A DNA stretch of 9,354 bases from Gammaproteobacteria bacterium (GTDB lineage: Bacteria; Pseudomonadota; Gammaproteobacteria; Steroidobacterales; UBA11654): the NCBI GenBank assembly GCA_012965065.1, contig DTSX01000031.1, positions 1 through 9,354 on the forward strand, in the 5' to 3' direction. The notes below the pieces were generated by a model. The model did no database searches, was not told where the DNA came from, and saw nothing but the letters and a program-made list of their open reading frames with translations. The position numbers and the translations under genes were made by a program. This document shows, piece after piece, positions 7,834 to 9,354 of the stretch (the stretch's first letter is position 1; every line of letters starts with the position of its first letter).

Positions 7834-9102
7834 CTATAAAAATTGATCGATTATACTTAATAATTCTTTTCTATCAACAGTCTCCTGATGCCCTTCTGAT
7901 CGCATGGGTTTGACCCCCACGGTTTGCTTGCTAATCTCATCGTCACCTAGAATTAAAGCGATATCTGCACCGGCCTTATCTGCCCTTTTAAATTGCTGCT
8001 TAAAATGACCTCCGTTTAGATTCATCTCAATCGAGAGATTTGGATACGCATCTCTCAACTCCTCAGCAAGCAAAAATCTTTCTCCCTCAGCCTTTGATCC
8101 AACGGCAACAATATAGATTTTTGAGGGGTTATTCTGCTCGTTTTGACCCGATACATCAACCAATTCAATCAAACGCTCAAGACCAATAGCGCAACCGATT
8201 GCTGACGTGGGCTTACCGCCAAGCTCTGCAACCAATGCATCGTATCTACCACCCCCACAGACTGTTGCCTGTGCACCCAATTGGTCAGTGGTCCATTCAA
8301 AAACGGTTCGCGTGTAATAGTCCAGACCCCTAACAAGCCTGGTATTCAAGCTGTACTCAATGGCATGATCTTGCAGCATTGCCATCAGTTCTTCGAAGTG
8401 TTCGTTTGATTCTTGGTCAAGAAAATCAACCATCTTTGGTGCCGATTCAATGATCTCCTGAAGATCAGGATTTTTGCTGTCCAAAATTCTCAATGGATTG
8501 CGATCCAATCTTCTTAAGCTGTCCTCATCAAGCTCCTTTTGATGATCATGGAAGTAATCCTGCAATTGCCGTTTGTATTCTTTTCTTGATTCAGGACTGC
8601 CCAATGAGTTCAGTTCGAGTTGGAGAGGGCTCAAATTTAATGCTTTCCAGATTCTTCCGGTCAATAAAATCATTTCAAAATCAATGTCTGGCCCTGGGAA
8701 TCCAAAAGCCTCCATGTTGATTTGGTGAAATTGACGATACCTCCCTTTTTGCGGTCTCTCGTATCTATACATCGGCCCGATGGACCAAAGTTTTTGAGTT
8801 TGATTATAAAAAAATCCCTGGTCAATGCCTGCCCTAATGATTCCCGCGGTAGCTTCAGGTCTTAGCGATAGAGATTGATCATTGCGATCAATAAATGTGT
8901 ACATTTCTTTTGCAACAATATCCGTGTTTTCACCGATTGTCCTCTGAAACAACTCACTTCTTTCTACAACAGGTGTCCGGATTTCATTGTATGAGTATGC
9001 GTGGAGTACATTTTTTGCAACAGCTTCCACAAACTGCCATTTCTTGACTTCGCCTGGAAGAATAGCTGGCATTCCTCTGACAGATTTTATCTGATCTGAC
9101 AT
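7834..9102 (-). CDS. hisS: Histidyl-tRNA synthetase
   Basis: Class II aminoacyl-tRNA synthetase that charges tRNA-His with histidine in the cytosol. The 422 aa compare with about 424 in E. coli. Motifs in order: RGMPAILPGE near residue 9, LRPEATAG (80-87), motif 2 YRYERPQKGRYRQFHQ (112-127), the HisA motif RGLDYYTRTVFEW with catalytic Arg258, GGGRYD (283-288), and motif 3 GCAIGLERL (303-311). The C-terminal anticodon-binding domain spans about 328-422 and includes VGVKPMRSEGHQ. The start is supported by AAGGTG 6 nt upstream and by the family N-terminus. It is the first core gene of the hisS-yfgM-bamB-der run. Its start codon and ribosome site lie in register with a 158-bp repeat that carries a small membrane-peptide gene just upstream. 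Confidence 0.98.
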   Translation of the reverse strand: MSDQIKSVRGMPAILPGEVKKWQFVEAVAKNVLHAYSYNEIRTPVVERSELFQRTIGENTDIVAKEMYTFIDRNDQSLSLRPEATAGIIRAGIDQGFFYNQTQKLWSIGPMYRYERPQKGRYRQFHQINMEAFGFPGPDIDFEMILLTGRIWKALNLSPLQLELNSLGSPESRKEYKRQLQDYFHDHQKELDEDSLRRLDRNPLRILDSKNPDLQEIIESAPKMVDFLDQESNEHFEELMAMLQDHAIEYSLNTRLVRGLDYYTRTVFEWTTDQLGAQATVCGGGRYDALVAELGGKPTSAIGCAIGLERLIELVDVSGQNEQNNPSKIYIVAVGSKAEGERFLLAEELRDAYPNLSIEMNLNGGHFKQQFKRADKAGADIALILGDDEISKQTVGVKPMRSEGHQETVDRKELLSIIDQFL

Positions 9103-9127
9103 TCAATTCACCTTCATTTCTATTGCA

Positions 9128-9196
9128 TAGATACCAATTATCAATGATGGGATATATACATACCCAAAAGCGTTACCAAGAATAATAATACACTTG
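9128..9196. repeat. 69-bp perfect direct repeat, copy 1
   Basis: Begins TAGATACCAATTATCAATGA on the plus strand and is identical over all 69 bases to 9286-9354, offset 158 bp. It covers the 3' half of the small ORF, its stop and 13 nt beyond. Similarity continues leftward at lower identity to 9098: I count 29 of 38 matches over 9103-9140 against 9261-9298, and GACAT is shared at the start codons. About 90 of 99 bases match over 9098-9196. Confidence 0.98.
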
Positions 9197-9260
9197 TGTA
9201 GGCAATAATTTTCAACGCAACCAAGTGGTCGGTTATTTTTGATTTTGAATCGTAAGACAT
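9141..9260 (-). CDS. Small single-pass membrane peptide, 39 aa, unknown family
   Basis: Not recognised. The minus-strand ORF runs from ATG at 9260 to TGA at 9141-9143. The product starts MSYDSKSKITDH, a charged polar head. A hydrophobic stretch follows at residues 13-36, with one Lys at 17 and a core YTSVLLFLVTLLGMYI, and the end is SHH. This suggests one transmembrane helix filling most of the peptide. GAGGTG lies 6 nt before the ATG, a better Shine-Dalgarno site than most genes in this window have, which argues for translation. It lies 38 nt upstream of hisS on the same strand. Another copy of its 3' end lies 38 nt upstream of its own start, so it belongs to a tandem array. It could be a functional small membrane protein, a toxin-like peptide or a chance ORF. 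Translation seems more likely than not, but function is unknown. Confidence 0.6.
   Translation of the reverse strand: MSYDSKSKITDHLVALKIIAYTSVLLFLVTLLGMYISHH
9151..9179 (-). promoter_or_regulatory. Candidate sigma70 promoter inside the repeat, reading toward hisS
   Basis: Minus-strand TTGGTA (9174-9179) and TATATC (9151-9156) are separated by 17 nt, each matching four of six consensus positions. If real, it would start hisS transcription near the small ORF stop. The same elements recur at 9309-9337, where they would drive the small ORF. The region is AT-rich, so chance matches are likely. Confidence 0.25.
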
Positions 9261-9266
9261 TTAATA

Positions 9267-9272
9267 CACCTC
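9267..9272 (-). promoter_or_regulatory. Strong ribosome binding site of the small ORF
   Basis: GAGGTG on the minus strand, 6 nt before ATG 9260. The corresponding position before hisS (9109-9114) reads AAGGTG with the same 6-nt spacing, so the two sites are paralogous parts of the 158-bp unit. Confidence 0.65.
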
Positions 9273-9285
9273 AAATTCTTATTCG

Positions 9286-9354
9286 TAGATACCAATTATC
9301 AATGATGGGATATATACATACCCAAAAGCGTTACCAAGAATAATAATACACTTG
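9286..9354. repeat. 69-bp perfect direct repeat, copy 2 (cut by window end)
   Basis: Identical to 9128-9196 over its whole visible length; the window ends before the match does, so its true length is unknown. To its left the match degrades at 9285 but resumes through the ribosome site and start codon of the 39-codon ORF. Confidence 0.98.
9299..9354 (-). CDS. 3' end of a second copy of the small membrane peptide (partial)
   Basis: The visible part encodes the last 17 residues (SVLLFLVTLLGMYISHH) and TGA at 9299-9301, identical in DNA to the end of the complete copy. The start and polar head lie beyond the window. Its stop is 38 nt from the next copy's ATG, the same spacing as between that copy and hisS. 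It may be a second gene, or the same gene re-read at a contig end. Confidence 0.5.
   Translation of the reverse strand, partial: SVLLFLVTLLGMYISHH

Noticed and set aside
9151..9167. GGGATATATACATACCC as a hairpin or operator
   Set aside because: Only the outer GGG/CCC pairs; the inner positions do not match, so there is no real stem.
9128..9354. CRISPR array or REP-type element at the right edge
   Set aside because: The repeat is 69 bp or longer with a 158-bp period and contains a reading frame; it lacks short palindromic repeats with uniform spacers, and no cas gene is present.

Overview
This is the core of a gammaproteobacterial chromosome. The order ...hisS - yfgM - bamB - der >< xseA <> guaB - guaA is the same as in Escherichia coli and many other Gammaproteobacteria, except that no yfgJ-like gene lies between der and xseA. 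Base composition is moderate (roughly low-to-mid 40s % GC by eye) and even across the genes. I cannot name a genus from sequence alone. All seven core genes read through intact, and their catalytic motifs are in place.

Layout from left to right: guaA (minus strand, lacking only the last base of its final codon and its stop) follows guaB with a 27-nt gap, forming a guaBA operon for GMP synthesis from IMP. A short divergent regulatory region of 59-74 nt separates guaB from xseA (plus strand). xseA and der converge, and their stop codons abut with no base between them. der, bamB, yfgM and hisS then form a minus-strand operon read from right to left. It covers histidyl-tRNA charging, a membrane-anchored TPR protein linked to the Sec translocon, the BamB outer-membrane assembly lipoprotein, and the ribosome-assembly GTPase Der. 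Gaps are 28 nt, a 4-nt overlap and 17 nt.

The non-routine part is the right edge, upstream of hisS. A 69-bp segment is present twice with perfect identity at a 158-bp offset. The similarity extends, less perfectly, through the ribosome-binding region as far as the start codon. The unit contains an intact 39-codon ORF with a strong Shine-Dalgarno site, encoding a single-pass membrane peptide, and the second copy is cut by the window end. The start codon of hisS lies exactly where the next unit's start codon would fall, so hisS appears to sit at the end of a tandem array of small membrane-peptide genes. I recognise no family for this peptide. It is the best candidate here for something undescribed, and possible collapse of the array in assembly has to be excluded.
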